DNA of 64,000 nt. It comes from Campylorhamphus procurvoides (taxonomy: Eukaryota > Chordata > Aves > Passeriformes > Dendrocolaptidae). The position numbers and the translations under genes were made by a program. Location of the stretch: assembly GCA_013396655.1 (NCBI GenBank), contig WBMV01000093.1, forward strand, positions 1,108,208 to 1,172,207, given 5' to 3'. Below the pieces are notes generated by a model. It was not told the DNA's origin. It made no database searches and saw nothing but the letters and a program-made list of their open reading frames with translations. Shown one piece after another: positions 12,301 to 23,683 of the stretch (position 1 is its first letter; the number at the start of each line of letters is the position of its first letter).

Positions 12301-15300
12301 ACTTATATTTTAGCACCTTTCATCTCAACCTTTTTCTGAAGTTGATCATCCCTGTGGTGCCTAAATGAGAGCTGACAGAGAACCCATGGGGAAAATAAGG
12401 CTGATGAAATGCAAAGTAGCATTATTTATGCTGAGTCTTGTGTACAAAGTGCATTTCAAACTTCTTTGACTTTTCAATAATAACCAATGCTGGGGGAATG
12501 GGGCAAGCCAATATTTGCATTTGATATTTCTGAATAGCTCATCTTTTCCTTTCTCCCTCAGTGAAGCACAGTGATTTTTTTTCCCCATTTCACTTGAAGA
12601 TTTGAGTGATAACTAAAACTCTGTGGAAAATGTAATGAGCATCTTTGGGATCTGCAGATGGGAGAGGGAAATAGGCTGGAGAGGGCAGGTTTGGGACACC
12701 TCTCCTTCCGGCCTATAGAAGATGAATGGCAGCTGCTCAGATTTGGAGCTGTATTGCTGTGGCTGCTGTGGGAGTCTCACACTGATGCTGTCAGTGTCAT
12801 ATTCCAGTTTCCTGTTGAAATTAATTACTTGACTTTGAAGTATTATCATGGTTGCTCCTCTTTAAACAAATATCTTGTCTTCCTGAACAAAAGCCATCAG
12901 CTGTAAAGGCTGCTCCAGGGTCAGCCACCTCCAGGCAAAGCTGGGGAGCAGGCAGCAAACCCCTCTGCCACACGCCAAGGCCAGCACGTGTTTGGCCAGG
13001 ATTTTGAGAACAAAGAGCCAAATACTGATTTGTCCGGAGCACCTCCCATGCCCAGGATTTCACTGGCCTGAGTCAGCACTAGGTAAAAAAATATCTGAAG
13101 GAGATAGGATCGAAAAAATCCAGATGAGTCATTCAATATTTCACCTTAGAAATATGACTGGAGGACCCACCTGCAAACCCATCACACAGAAATCTGTGAC
13201 CTCAGTGAAACACACTGAGTCAGGCAGGCAAGCAGAAAAAACCCTGTCCTGTTGAAAATCTGACATTCTGCCTTTGCTTCTCATATTGCATAAATCGGGT
13301 GGGGCAGATATCCTCCACCGCTTGCATGAAGGGAGTCTTGCTAATTTTTCACCTCCAGCGTCACAAACACAGCAGTAAGAGGGCGAGACAGACACCAGGC
13401 ACACACAGTAACAGATCTGCAGCTCTCAGGCTCAAGGCTTCCCCACAGCGGTGGCTCCGTGCTCAGGAACACTCTAAGTGCATCCCTAATGATCTCACCC
13501 AGCCAGAGCAAGCAGTCAGGGCGCTGCTGCTGCTGGTTATTGGGCACGGGGATGAACCAGTTGCCCTGCTGTGCGCTGAGAACTGCCAGGAACCTGTGAA
13601 TGGAGCCTCTGTTTGGGATCTTCGTTGTCGCCACCATGATTATTGTACCTTTTAAGAGGCAGAAAAGAATCCAAAGGACAGGTCTACAGCTCCTTTGGCC
13701 ATGGGGGCAGAGGGGAGGGGACCTAGTGTGCTCTGTGCCTGCTCCCACTCAGGCTTCCTATCCTCTATTTAAAGACCCTACAGATAACAGGGTCCCCCCA
13801 CAGGCAAAATGAAATAGGCAGTTCCTAATCTAGAGGATAGCTTTGTCTCTTGGAGCAATTTTCTCTTGTTCCTAGTGGCACAGCAAAGGTATTTCTGTTT
13901 AATCCTCAAGCTAGGCTAAGCATCTGGTCCTCACTGAGACCTGTGTCTGTCTGTGTCACAGCCAGGCACTATACTGATGTCTATAGGAGAAGTCCAAGTC
14001 CAGGCTCCCTGCTGCCCACCTATCCCCAGAGCTAGGCAAGCTGTATTGGCTGACAGAGAACCCTGAACCCAGCAGTGGGGTCAGGCCTGAATTCCAGCCC
14101 AGCACCACAGGGATCATTACATAAGATCCCAGGCTGTGTAGGGCAGACTGGGGAGTAGCACATCCAAGAAGAGTACCCTAGCCATACCCTAATTGTCATG
14201 GAGCTGGAAGAGTGCCCTCCATTAACATCCTGCTGCACTTTGCTGGGCCGCATCACATCCAAAACATTGCCCCATTTTGCTTCAAACCATGCAGGCAATT
14301 ATTTGCTTGCAGCACCAGCTAAACAGATTCTGCTTTAACTTCCCAAATTAACAACTAATTGATCATCAACCAGGCATGAGAAATACTAGATCAAACTATA
14401 AATTTTTGTGAAGTTTGTGGTCACAGAGTGGTACAAAGAGAACCAAACCGCAGCCTTGCCTCGAGGGTTCAGGTAAATGCCTGGTGCCTCCACCGTGCAG
14501 CACAGACCTCTGCTTCTCACCTGAGAGGTGGTGATGATTGGTGGCTCCCACTGGAACAGGCACCAGCGGGGAACACCCCACTTCCCAGTATCTTACACAG
14601 ACTTCCAAATATATAGCTGTAAAAACAAAAAATAGCCCTAAAATTTTGTGTGAATGAATGTAAATCATTACTTCAATATGCAAACAGCAAACCTGTTTAT
14701 AAGATTTATTATTGTCAAGCTGGGCAATTACTGCAGAGTCAAGTTTGTGTTTTAATAATGAAGCACCAAAGCTCTTGCCAAAAAAAAGTGAAGAAAAGAA
14801 TTAAGTCAAACTTAATCTGATCCAGATGGGCTGCACCAGGTTTTACCCAGCATGGCACTGGTTTGATAAGAGAGCTCAGTTTTCCGCCCAAATCCTGGAA
14901 AGGCTTCCCCCCGCCTGAGGAAATGGCACAATTTAGAATCCAACTGCAAGAAGATGCAACAGATTTTTAAATTGCACAAATTAAAAATTAATTAACTCCT
15001 TGGTTTTTTTGTTGTGTGATTGGTTTTGTGCTCAGGCGATTAAGCATCAGCAGGGTGGTGACAGCAGAAATCGGCTCTGTCACAGCCCCATGGAATGGCA
15101 GGCGTGGGGAGCAACACCAAACAGCTGGTGGCAAGAGGCTCCAGCACAGCTTAAAGGTGAGAATATACTCCCTGACTTGGTAATTTGAAAAAGAAAACCA
15201 GTGAGACCTTCTGCTAAAGTAACTGAACTGTGTAAGCCACAACACACTTCAGTATAATTTCAAGAATTAAATGCTAAATTAAGCCCAAGAAAACCAAAAC

Positions 15301-18300
15301 AGCAATAACATTCTGTATTCTGTACTCTTTTCCCCTTTCAAACAAGTGTAAGAGAAACATTGAAACATCTTTACCCATCAACACTGCCCGCTGAGGGTCA
15401 CAGGTGGGTTTGCTTTTCTTGCGTGGACATCGACAGCCACGTCTGACCAAAAGGTGCTGCTAAATCCTGTTTGGGTCCTTCACCTGGTCTCACAGATATG
15501 GTGTCTCTGTCTGTACCTGTGCTCAGTGTCAGCCTGCCGAGCTGCTGCTGTCCAACTGCTCACATCACAGTGAGCCTGAATCCAGAGATCCATGATCTGG
15601 GTTATTCTGCTCCTGCATTTGTTTTGTCTTTTGTGGTAAAAGGACAGCATGGCCTGAGACTGCCAGAAGCAGAGGAATGGTCCAGCTCTGTCCAAGATTA
15701 AGTCACACTCTTACACCTCAGCATCTAATGAAACAGCTCTTACTTTCCCCTCTCCCTTCTGCCATTACTGGGAATGCTTCTTTTAGGGGCATAACATTCC
15801 TTTATCTGTTTTCACACCCTGATCTCACTGCCCTAACTCTTCTAAAATGACCAGCACAGGAACGAAGACCCCCATACACTGACAAGGCACCTCAACTGGT
15901 TTGCACTTTTTGCTGGGCCAGAGGATGAGAACAAATGGTATATAAAAATTGGCAATTCCGTGCCCTGTTATCATCAAGGAAAATTTATTTTCGAAGACTC
16001 TAAGAAACAGATAAATTATGTCTCTGACTCAACAGCTTCTGTCTGGGTTCTCGCACTGCCTTTTTTTCACCCTATACCTTGCCATCATTTTCTCGCCCTG
16101 CTGCCAGTCTGTGGTCAGGGTCACGAGTCAATGAGACACATCTGCTTTCTATTTAAACCAGCAAGAAAGTATTCATGCTGCATGAGAACCAGTGGTTTTG
16201 CTTGTGGTGTCAGGGGAGGCCCTTCAGTGTGCAGCAGGAGGCTGCTGGGCACCTGTAGACAGCTTGCCAGGCTGGACCAACTCCTGGGTATTGAAATGGC
16301 TGGCAGCAAGCCATTAATTGTGTCAGAGTTTGTGCCTTCAGTGGGTGGTTTCCCTCCACTGGAGCCCAGTGTCGTGGGGGGAAGAGGGAAGGAAAACAAA
16401 GGTATCACCAGTGTATACCCACTGTTCTGACATGCTAGTTAAATTCTAAATTATGTTTCTAATTACTTGGCATGATTTATTGAGACAGTGTCTCAAGGTC
16501 AGAAAGCACCACAAAGTGACACAACTTGCTTGCCAGCTGGAATCTCTGCCACTGAAATGCTCCCTTCTCTCCTGCTCTGTCATGCTCCTTGTGCCTTCCC
16601 CCCCACACTGTCCAGCATGTCTGTGGTTGGATGGAGTGAGACTTACCACTTTGGATACCTTTGGGGGCCAATTTGATAGCTGTGAGACAAGGCTGCAAAG
16701 GGAAAGGTTTAGGGGTAGCAAAGCTGGGCTGAAGGCTTAGGTTCCAGGGCATTTGTGAAACAGATCCGTCAAAGAAGTAATTAAAAACTGTCCCATTGCT
16801 GACTCTGATAAGGAAACAAGAAACCTAGAAAGCTATCATGTAGGAGCAAAAAGGGGAGGAAAATGCTACTGCTGTACTGCCTGCCATGTAGCCAGTCCAA
16901 GCAGCAGGACACAGCCTGTCTGGGTGGGTGAGAGAACAGACCTACAATCCACTGACCTTGTCCTGCACCCACCTACAATAAGCAAGGGGATGGTGAAGGC
17001 CCTGCCAAGTGTCATTTGGTCCCAAAAAGCTGTAAGGGAAGACTCACTGATCTTACCTGCACAGCAGAGCTTTGCACCCAGTGAGTGCATAATGTGTCAC
17101 TGCATTGCTGGTTAAAAGTGCTAACACCCCTGGGGCCTTTGGGAAGGAATGTGTGCCCTTCCTGTGGCAAAACAGTGCAAAGTGGCAATGAAAAGACTGT
17201 GGAATCCAGCCCCGATGCATTTTAAAGCTTCTATAAATAATTAAGGGAGCTCATTAATTAATAAAAAGTGAGTGAAATTGCAAAAACAGGAGGAGAGGGG
17301 CAATGAATACCCACTGGGGGATAGGAAGTATGTCCTACACTGCAGCTTACACGGACTGAAGTCTTTTAGAGTGAAAGTGGCTTTGTGGTTTGAGCTAGAG
17401 AAACAAATCTTAGCTGGAAGAAAAATCTTCTGGGAATAACAATGCTACTTCTTAAATCCAAGTTACACTTGGGAAGATTTTTCAAGATTTACACACTCAA
17501 GTGAGAACAGCATAGGATATACACAAATGTATCTGTATTTCTCAAATACAAGAGGGAAAAAAGGGGATCAAGCCTGAGGTTGGCTTGCACCAACAAGTCT
17601 TTGGGGAAGAGATAAAATACAGAAATGCAGAGAAAAACATCTTTCACTAATTAGATCATTATTAGTCTCATCTGGCTCAGATGTGGGCAGCTTAGAAACC
17701 CTAGCTGTTATCAAAGAAAAGATTTACAGAAGTTCCACAAAGACAGAAAGAAACAATAAAGTCTGGTAATATCCCAGTGGGCTACGAATTGGTAGAGTAC
17801 ACTGACTGCAAGTTACTAATTACAGCAGCTTTGAAATCAGAAGCTTAAATCTGTGCTAAACAGCAACCCAGTGCTTTGGGCCACAGTTTCAAGCTCAGAG
17901 AAATGTGCCAAACACACACACCCAGGCACAGAGAAGTCATTCCAAAAGGAAACCAGGAAATTGCAGGTGCAGCTGAATGCTTGTGAGCAGACAATTACCC
18001 AGTGGGTGATTGCAACTGCATATTTCATACGTGCAATTACCTCTTTGCACCCCTGTGTGCATATTTTTGGATTTGATTTCACTGCCTATCTTTAAGAATA
18101 TGACCTTGGTATTTGAAAATACCAAACTTGCCTGAATTGCTGATCTGAATGTCTAGAAGGCATCTGGGTTTGAAGCAGGTGAAAGGGCTGTTTTATCTCA
18201 TGTTACTGACACATTCCCTGACATGAAATTGGTACTTTGCTGCTGATGACTTCTCATCTGAATATTTCCCTGGGAAGTTTTGGCATGCAGCTGGTGAGCC

Positions 18301-19621
18301 GTGCAGCACAAGTGAAAGGAGAGGAGATGTATGTCTACCCTACAGGAAGGAAATGCAGAGAGAAGGTTTTAAATGAGGTTGAAGCCTGTGATCTTGCCAA
18401 ATCAAGAAAATGGAAGGTAATACAGGTGCCTGTGCTAAAGGGCTATCTTTTGCCGTCAAGCAGCCTGATATTTGCTCTGGTTTCAAATACTTATAATCTG
18501 TTGTGAAATACCCTTTCAGTTTTGCTTTCAGCAGCTCTGTAGAGATGTGGGGTCTGTGACCGAGTGGGCAGGAGGAGGGTAGAGGAGTACATTGACCCTC
18601 TGCTGCCGGCCCTGCAGAGCCTGCCCAGGGCTCCAGGGTCTGGCACAGCCTCTGTGGGAAAGCATCACCCTTATTTTTAAAAATTCTGCTAAAAACCCCT
18701 CCAGCATGAAATAAGCACAATGTGTGTTTGAAGCAGAATATATTTAAGCAGAGAAAAAGAACATGCAATAATAGGAGGGTATCCTAAATAAAACTTTTGC
18801 TTCCTTCTTTAGGGCCCACAGAGCTCTACACCATGACAGATGTTAATAGGACCCAGCAAGCTACATGCAAGGAGTTTTCCCCAGTGCAGGGCCAGCACAA
18901 CCCTTCCTGCTAAATTTTCCTTCCCTGGTGTAAAGACTCAAAGCTAGGATTACTTTCAAATCTGCTACACTGTCAGGTTTTAGTGCTCTAACTTCACTGT
19001 ACGGCTATCCCAGGCTCCCAGAAAATAATACTAATCCTGAATTGTGTGTCTGATATAACATCCATAACTAAAACATTGGGGGAAAAGATTGGGGCTTATT
19101 TGTACAGTTAGCAGTCTGCAGTGCCTTCTGAGAAAAAGCAAAAGAAGAGAACAGGACTTGAAGAAATTATTCTAAAGATTTATATTAGTTGCAGGAAAGT
19201 TACAAGGTTATTCATTACTACCCCATAGTAGTTTTAAATGGCTGCATAAATGTAAGAATTGATGGATGAAATGAAAGAAAAAAATGTATTTCCACCTGGT
19301 AGGAGGAAAAAAATCTCTGTAAAAAGCTGCAATGGTTTATTAATATAAGTAATCAATAGCAATAGGTCTCTATCAGTTTTACATCTAATTTAAACTTTCA
19401 GGTCTCAATGTACTCATTAAATAATATAATAGATTTACATATTTTGATTATATTTTATGGATTCTGAACATAATGTAATTAAAAGGGTTTTTCAGTGGAG
19501 ATGATTAATGAACAAGGCAACCAGATGTTCGGCACAGCCTTTGTGGGTGAAGGTGTTCGATGTGGTGTGAGCTCAGCCCCAGACAGGAGCAGCAGTAGAT
19601 TCACCTCCACATACAACCATG
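9324..19621. other. Long non-coding stretch, no gene seen
   Basis: About 10 kb without a repeat or gene that I can name. The longest open frames (143 codons, minus, 10671-11102; 156 codons, plus, 15960-16430) show no domain and overlap competing frames on the opposite strand. TAAT-rich patches at about 14340-14400, 14690-15000 and 17215-17280 could be homeodomain-factor binding clusters or simply AT-rich intronic DNA. A candidate splice acceptor at 18811 is followed by about 30 open codons, but nothing supports it further. Confidence 0.5.
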
Positions 19622-19664
19622 TGCACTGAACACCTGCATGCACTGAACACCTGCATGCACTGAA
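19622..19664. repeat. Short tandem repeat, 17-bp unit, about 2.5 copies
   Basis: The unit 'tgcactgaacacctgca' occurs twice exactly and then partially ('tgcactgaa'). It is too short to be called a minisatellite array of importance, but the copies are identical, so it may be recent. Confidence 0.85.
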
Positions 19665-20964
19665 AGGAGGCACTGAAATGAGGAACCAGCAGCCATCACA
19701 GACCAGGAACACATCAGGACATGGTCTTAGAAAAGCATAGCCCACAGAGCTGATGTCTGCTGAGCAGGACTGTGTGAAATACAGAGAAGATATTTCAGGT
19801 CTTGTGCCAAGGACATATCAAGATGATATTCCTTGGTCCAAACAACACTCCTGCACACATTCAGCTATGTTATGTGTTTTACAATAGGGAAGATGAGTCC
19901 TAGAAGAAGAGGAATGAACTTGACCCAGGTCTCAGAGCAGGCAGGGACAGAGCCAAGGTGAGGGACAAGTCTCCCTATGTCCGTTGTCCTTATCCAGCCA
20001 TCAGGCTGAAAGAAAAATTTGACAAAAGGCTGGTGTGCCTATAACTGCTTTTCCAACCGTATCAGACCGGCTCATAAAAGGTCCTAAAAACCTTGCATCT
20101 CTGTTGAACAATCACAACTCTAACAACATTGCTGATATTTCTACGTTCAAGTATTACCTGCCAGTAAAATGCAGCTCCCTTGAACCAAGGTCAACACCTA
20201 CTGAATCATATCCTCAAGAGCTTCAGCAAGCAAAGCAACTGCTGAAGACATAAGTAAAGAGGATTTGAAATAAAAACTGCAATGAAAACACAGAGAAAAG
20301 GAGGTCAGCACTGCCAGCTCTCTTGACTCCACCAAAGGACTTTGATACTTCATGTTTCCTCTACAGCTTCAGCTATTTGGTCTTGCGAGCAGAGAAATAA
20401 AGTTTCTAGTTCTCGTGACTGTGACGGAAAAGACCCCAAAATTCCTACTTCATGCAGATCAAGAAGGTTCTAGTCTTAGTTGAAGCCTCCTGGTACTACT
20501 GAGGTATAAAATACTAATACAGCACATAACGAAAGAGTAAGCAGTCACTTGTCTGTGATTTGTTGGTCCCTAGTATCAGAAAGCCTCTGGATGTTGATTT
20601 AGTAGTCAATCCTCATTTACTCTCTGGCTTTCTTTTCTCCTTGTATAAAACCATTTTCTAGCATCTACACCAGTAATTCATCAATGGACCTCTGTAAGAG
20701 CCATAAAATCCACAATGTGGGATGTTTTGCAGTTTTAAGATCCCTTCACTGATTTAGGGAAATAATTCATTGTTCTCTCTTCCTATCTACTTTACTGCTG
20801 TGACTTTCACCATCCTCCTGCCTCAGTTTACACTGTCCCAGCAGTTCCCACAGGAACTGGCTCAAGCTTGGCTGCAAGGATGGCTACATCTTGGGGAGGG
20901 TCACCAGTCACCAGTTTGACTTTTACACTGTGGGACAGAGACAACAGGTATAGCCAAAGCATTT
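19665..20964. other. Non-coding stretch, no gene seen
   Basis: Unique-looking sequence with short frames only (72 codons at most, at 20035-20253). No motif, repeat or splice pattern is recognised. Confidence 0.5.
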
Positions 20965-21128
20965 GACATCCCTGGAAGTGTCTAAGGCCAGGCTGGACAG
21001 GGCTTGGAGCAAACTGATCTAGTGGAAGGTGTCACTGTCCATGGTGGGGGGGAGGGGGTGGACAGGGGACTGGATGAGCTTTAAGGTCCCTTCCAACCCA
21101 GCCTATTCTATAATCTGTGATTCCATGG
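20965..21128 (+). repeat. CR1 LINE, 5'-truncated 3' end
   Basis: A typical CR1 tail in sense orientation. 'acatccctggaagtg' and 'ggctggacagggcttgg' are followed by 'aggtcccttccaaccca' and the terminal 'tctgtgattcc' repeat. A G-rich insertion (about 21043-21068) interrupts the usual 'ccatgg...ggttggaac' part. No coding capacity remains. Confidence 0.9.
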
Positions 21129-21550
21129 TCTGACAGCTGTGCTCAGGACACCTGGTGAGGAGAGGGCAACACTCCCTCAGCAGTCTTCCCCTCTGGATCT
21201 CCACTTACATACTCAGGGTTTATTCAGAGCACCTACTGTTTCTTGCAAGACAGATCCCAAAAAATCTCCTGTTCAGGATGAAATCTGGATTTCCTCACTT
21301 GCCATCATTTTCAGTGACCTTCATGTATTTTTTTCCATGGCATTTTTTTCTTACTGTGAACTTTTGAGATTTCTGACATGCAGGTAGGGGACAGTTGTGA
21401 CTGGTCCTGGCACAACAAAGAGAGCAACAGTAAAAACACACCCGTACTTCTGTTTGCATGTGAGTCTACTTTAGTGTCAGGAATTTGACTCAGTTTTCTG
21501 GTGCAGGCAGGTCCAGTGAGACTCTCAGTGTGCTGTGTCTTAACAGCCTC
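21129..21550. other. Non-coding stretch between CR1 and LTR
   Basis: About 420 bases of unique sequence. The open frames at 21139-21387 and 21155-21367 overlap in different phases and resemble nothing known. Confidence 0.5.
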
Positions 21551-21805
21551 TGCTGGTTTGGGCTGGGACAGAGTTAATTTTCTTCACAGTAACTAGTATG
21601 GGACCATGTTTTGGATTTCTGCTGGAAACAATGTTGATAACTCAGGGATGTTTTCATTATCTCTGAGCAGTGTTTACACAGAGCCAAGGTCTTTTCTGCT
21701 CCTTGCCCCACCAATGAGAAGGGAGTGGGTGCACAAGGAGTTGTGGCGATTCATCCAGGACAGCTGACCCCAGGGATATCCCAAACCAGTTGGTGTCATG
21801 CTCAG
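21551..21805 (+). repeat. Truncated avian ERV LTR (U3 part), probably ERVL-like
   Basis: The element starts with TG ('tgctggtttgggctggg') followed by 'acagagttaattttctt', a motif common at the 5' end of avian ERVL-type LTRs. It continues through 'ggacagctgacccca' to 'gtcatgctcag', where U3 homology ends before any TATA box. Only the upstream part of the LTR is left, so it should have no promoter. The related start 'ggacagggttaatttt' appears in the LTR at 44.9-45.3 kb on the opposite strand. Class assignment is from memory of avian repeats and is tentative. Confidence 0.7.
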
Positions 21806-21986
21806 GAAATGCTGTTTTGAGAGTAGCAACCAGTAATGTCATTAATCTCTGTTGCCTTCTTCATGAACTCTCTCACATAACTGGTTTATTTTCATCCTTA
21901 AGCAAGTCCTTGTTATTGGTCTCAATAACACTTTCACTGAATAGTTTCACTGATTTTCCCCAAAAGAAGGATTTTAAATGCAGTTA

Positions 21987-23180
21987 TGGTGGTTTGACCC
22001 TGGATAAACGCCTGGTGTCCAGCAAAACTCTTTCAAGGCTTTTTCTCCCCCCCCTTTCACCTTCCAGAGGGAAGGAAAAAAAACCAGCTAGGAATTTACG
22101 GCTAGAGATAACAACCAAAAGGGGAGCTTTGATTAATACCATGGGCAAAACAGAACTTAGAATAATGCTTAAATTTATTATTAACAAACTAAAAATAAGA
22201 AATAAAAACAGGTGAGAAACACTTTTCCACCACCACCCCTCGGTCTGTCCATGCCCCCTCCTTCCCCCAATGGTGCAGGGGACAGGGGAATGGAAGGTTT
22301 ACAGTCAGTTGTTGTTGGGTCAGCCGTTCACAGATGTAAGTCCAGAACTTAAGCAGCAGTTCTGTCTCAAAGGGCTTTCCTGTGGGCTGCAAAGGGGACA
22401 GCTCGCTTCACCACAGTCATCACCACGGTCACAGGGGAATCACAACTTTGAGTCCTTCCCCTGCATTCTGTGAGGTCCCCCCCATGAGAGAGATCCTCTG
22501 CTCTCTTGTGGGTCATTCCATGGGGTGCAGTCTCTCATGAAAAGCTGGCTGTACCTCCTTAGGCATGGGCTTCTCCCTCCATGGGTCTTGGCTGCAAATC
22601 TGAGAGACTGCTCCACCTTGGAGGCCTCTTGCTAAGTGTAGACCTCTCCCTCTGTGGGTCTCAGCTGCAAATCTCTGCAAGACTCTGCTCCACCTTGGGG
22701 GCCTCCCACGAGGTAACAGCTTCTTTCATGCCTCCCCCTGCTCCGACAGGGGGGTCTTTGCACCCCAATGGATCCCATGGGCTTCGAGAGGACAACTCGT
22801 AATCACCATGGTCATCACCACGTATTCAGGGAATAATAGTTTTAAGTCCACTCCCTGATCCGTGGGGTCCCTCCCTCTCCTTCCCTTCTCCTCCTGCACT
22901 GACCTTGATGTCTGCGTTGTGATGTTGTTAATCTATGGCTGTCAATTTCTAACTGCACAACAACTTCTTAAATATGTTTTCACACAAGGGCGTAACTTAA
23001 TGGTTCAAAAGCAGGAAGTTTTCCTCGGGGCTGGCCCTCACTGGCTCTGCTCTATAGGATGGAGGGAAAACTTCCACAGGCTTCCAACAGAAGCCAATCT
23101 TCCTCTTATAAAAAAAAAAAAAAGCCTAATCAGAGAAACTCACGACAGCAATGTAAAATGTCACTAAACCACAAGGGTAG
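21987..23180 (-). repeat. Long avian ERV LTR, antisense orientation
   Basis: About 1.2 kb that matches the layout of a long bird LTR read on the minus strand. The + strand left end is 'tggtggtttgaccctgg'. A poly(A) signal (AATAAA on minus) sits at 22174-22179. The middle holds degenerate repeats of 'ctccaccttgg...ggcctc' with 'gggtct(t/c)(g/a)gctgcaaatct', about 75 bases apart (22573-22713). The right part has 'cttccacaggcttccaac...agaagcc' and an A-run at 23110-23123. No internal ERV coding sequence adjoins it, so it is probably a solo LTR. The right edge is approximate and no target-site duplication was found. Confidence 0.7.
22174..22179 (-). terminator. LTR polyadenylation signal (AATAAA on minus)
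   Basis: TTTATT on the + strand gives AATAAA in the sense direction of the LTR, about 190 bases before its 3' end. This is a plausible retroviral R/U5 position. Confidence 0.45.
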
Positions 23181-23660
23181 GAATTCCCCCAAAAAATCAA
23201 CCTGTGATGGCTCAAACAGATATCCATCATGAGAAATCTTCTAAGGGGGCACTTCTTTAGAGATCAACACAAAATCTCTACAGATCCATATGGTGCTTGT
23301 GTTCCAGTGTGGAAGACTTCTGGGCTGAAGACAGCTTTGGCCTGGGTAAGATGCAGCTGTGAGCATGGGAAAATGGAGAAAAACAAGTCTGTGGCCTTGC
23401 AGTGGCATGGGAAAGTAGAAAAAAGAAGAAAAACAACTGAGAAAAACAAGATATGTTTTGAGTCTTACCAGCATGAGCAGAGATGTGAACTACCTATCAG
23501 ATGATGGTCTAAGAGTTTGTGGACAGAAGTGCTCGGCTAATAGAGTGCGACATGTATGTGTGGACAGATAAGAAGAAGTATAAAAGAGAAGCCTTCTATT
23601 CATAAAATGGTTGTGGTTGGTCATTGCTGCTAGTTGTAAATGTTCTTTGCCCCAAACCTC

Positions 23661-23683
23661 TGTGCGTGTGTGTGTGTGTGTGT
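23661..23683. repeat. TG dinucleotide microsatellite
   Basis: Nearly pure (TG)n with one interruption (TGTGCG), about 23 bases. Confidence 0.9.

Noticed and set aside
18811..18912. Acceptor-like 'ttctttag' followed by about 30 open codons
   Set aside because: The pyrimidine tract is weak, the composition does not differ from the flanks, and the translation is unknown.
23579..23588. TATA-like element as a gene or LTR promoter
   Set aside because: No CCAAT, poly(A) signal or terminal repeats could be placed around it.
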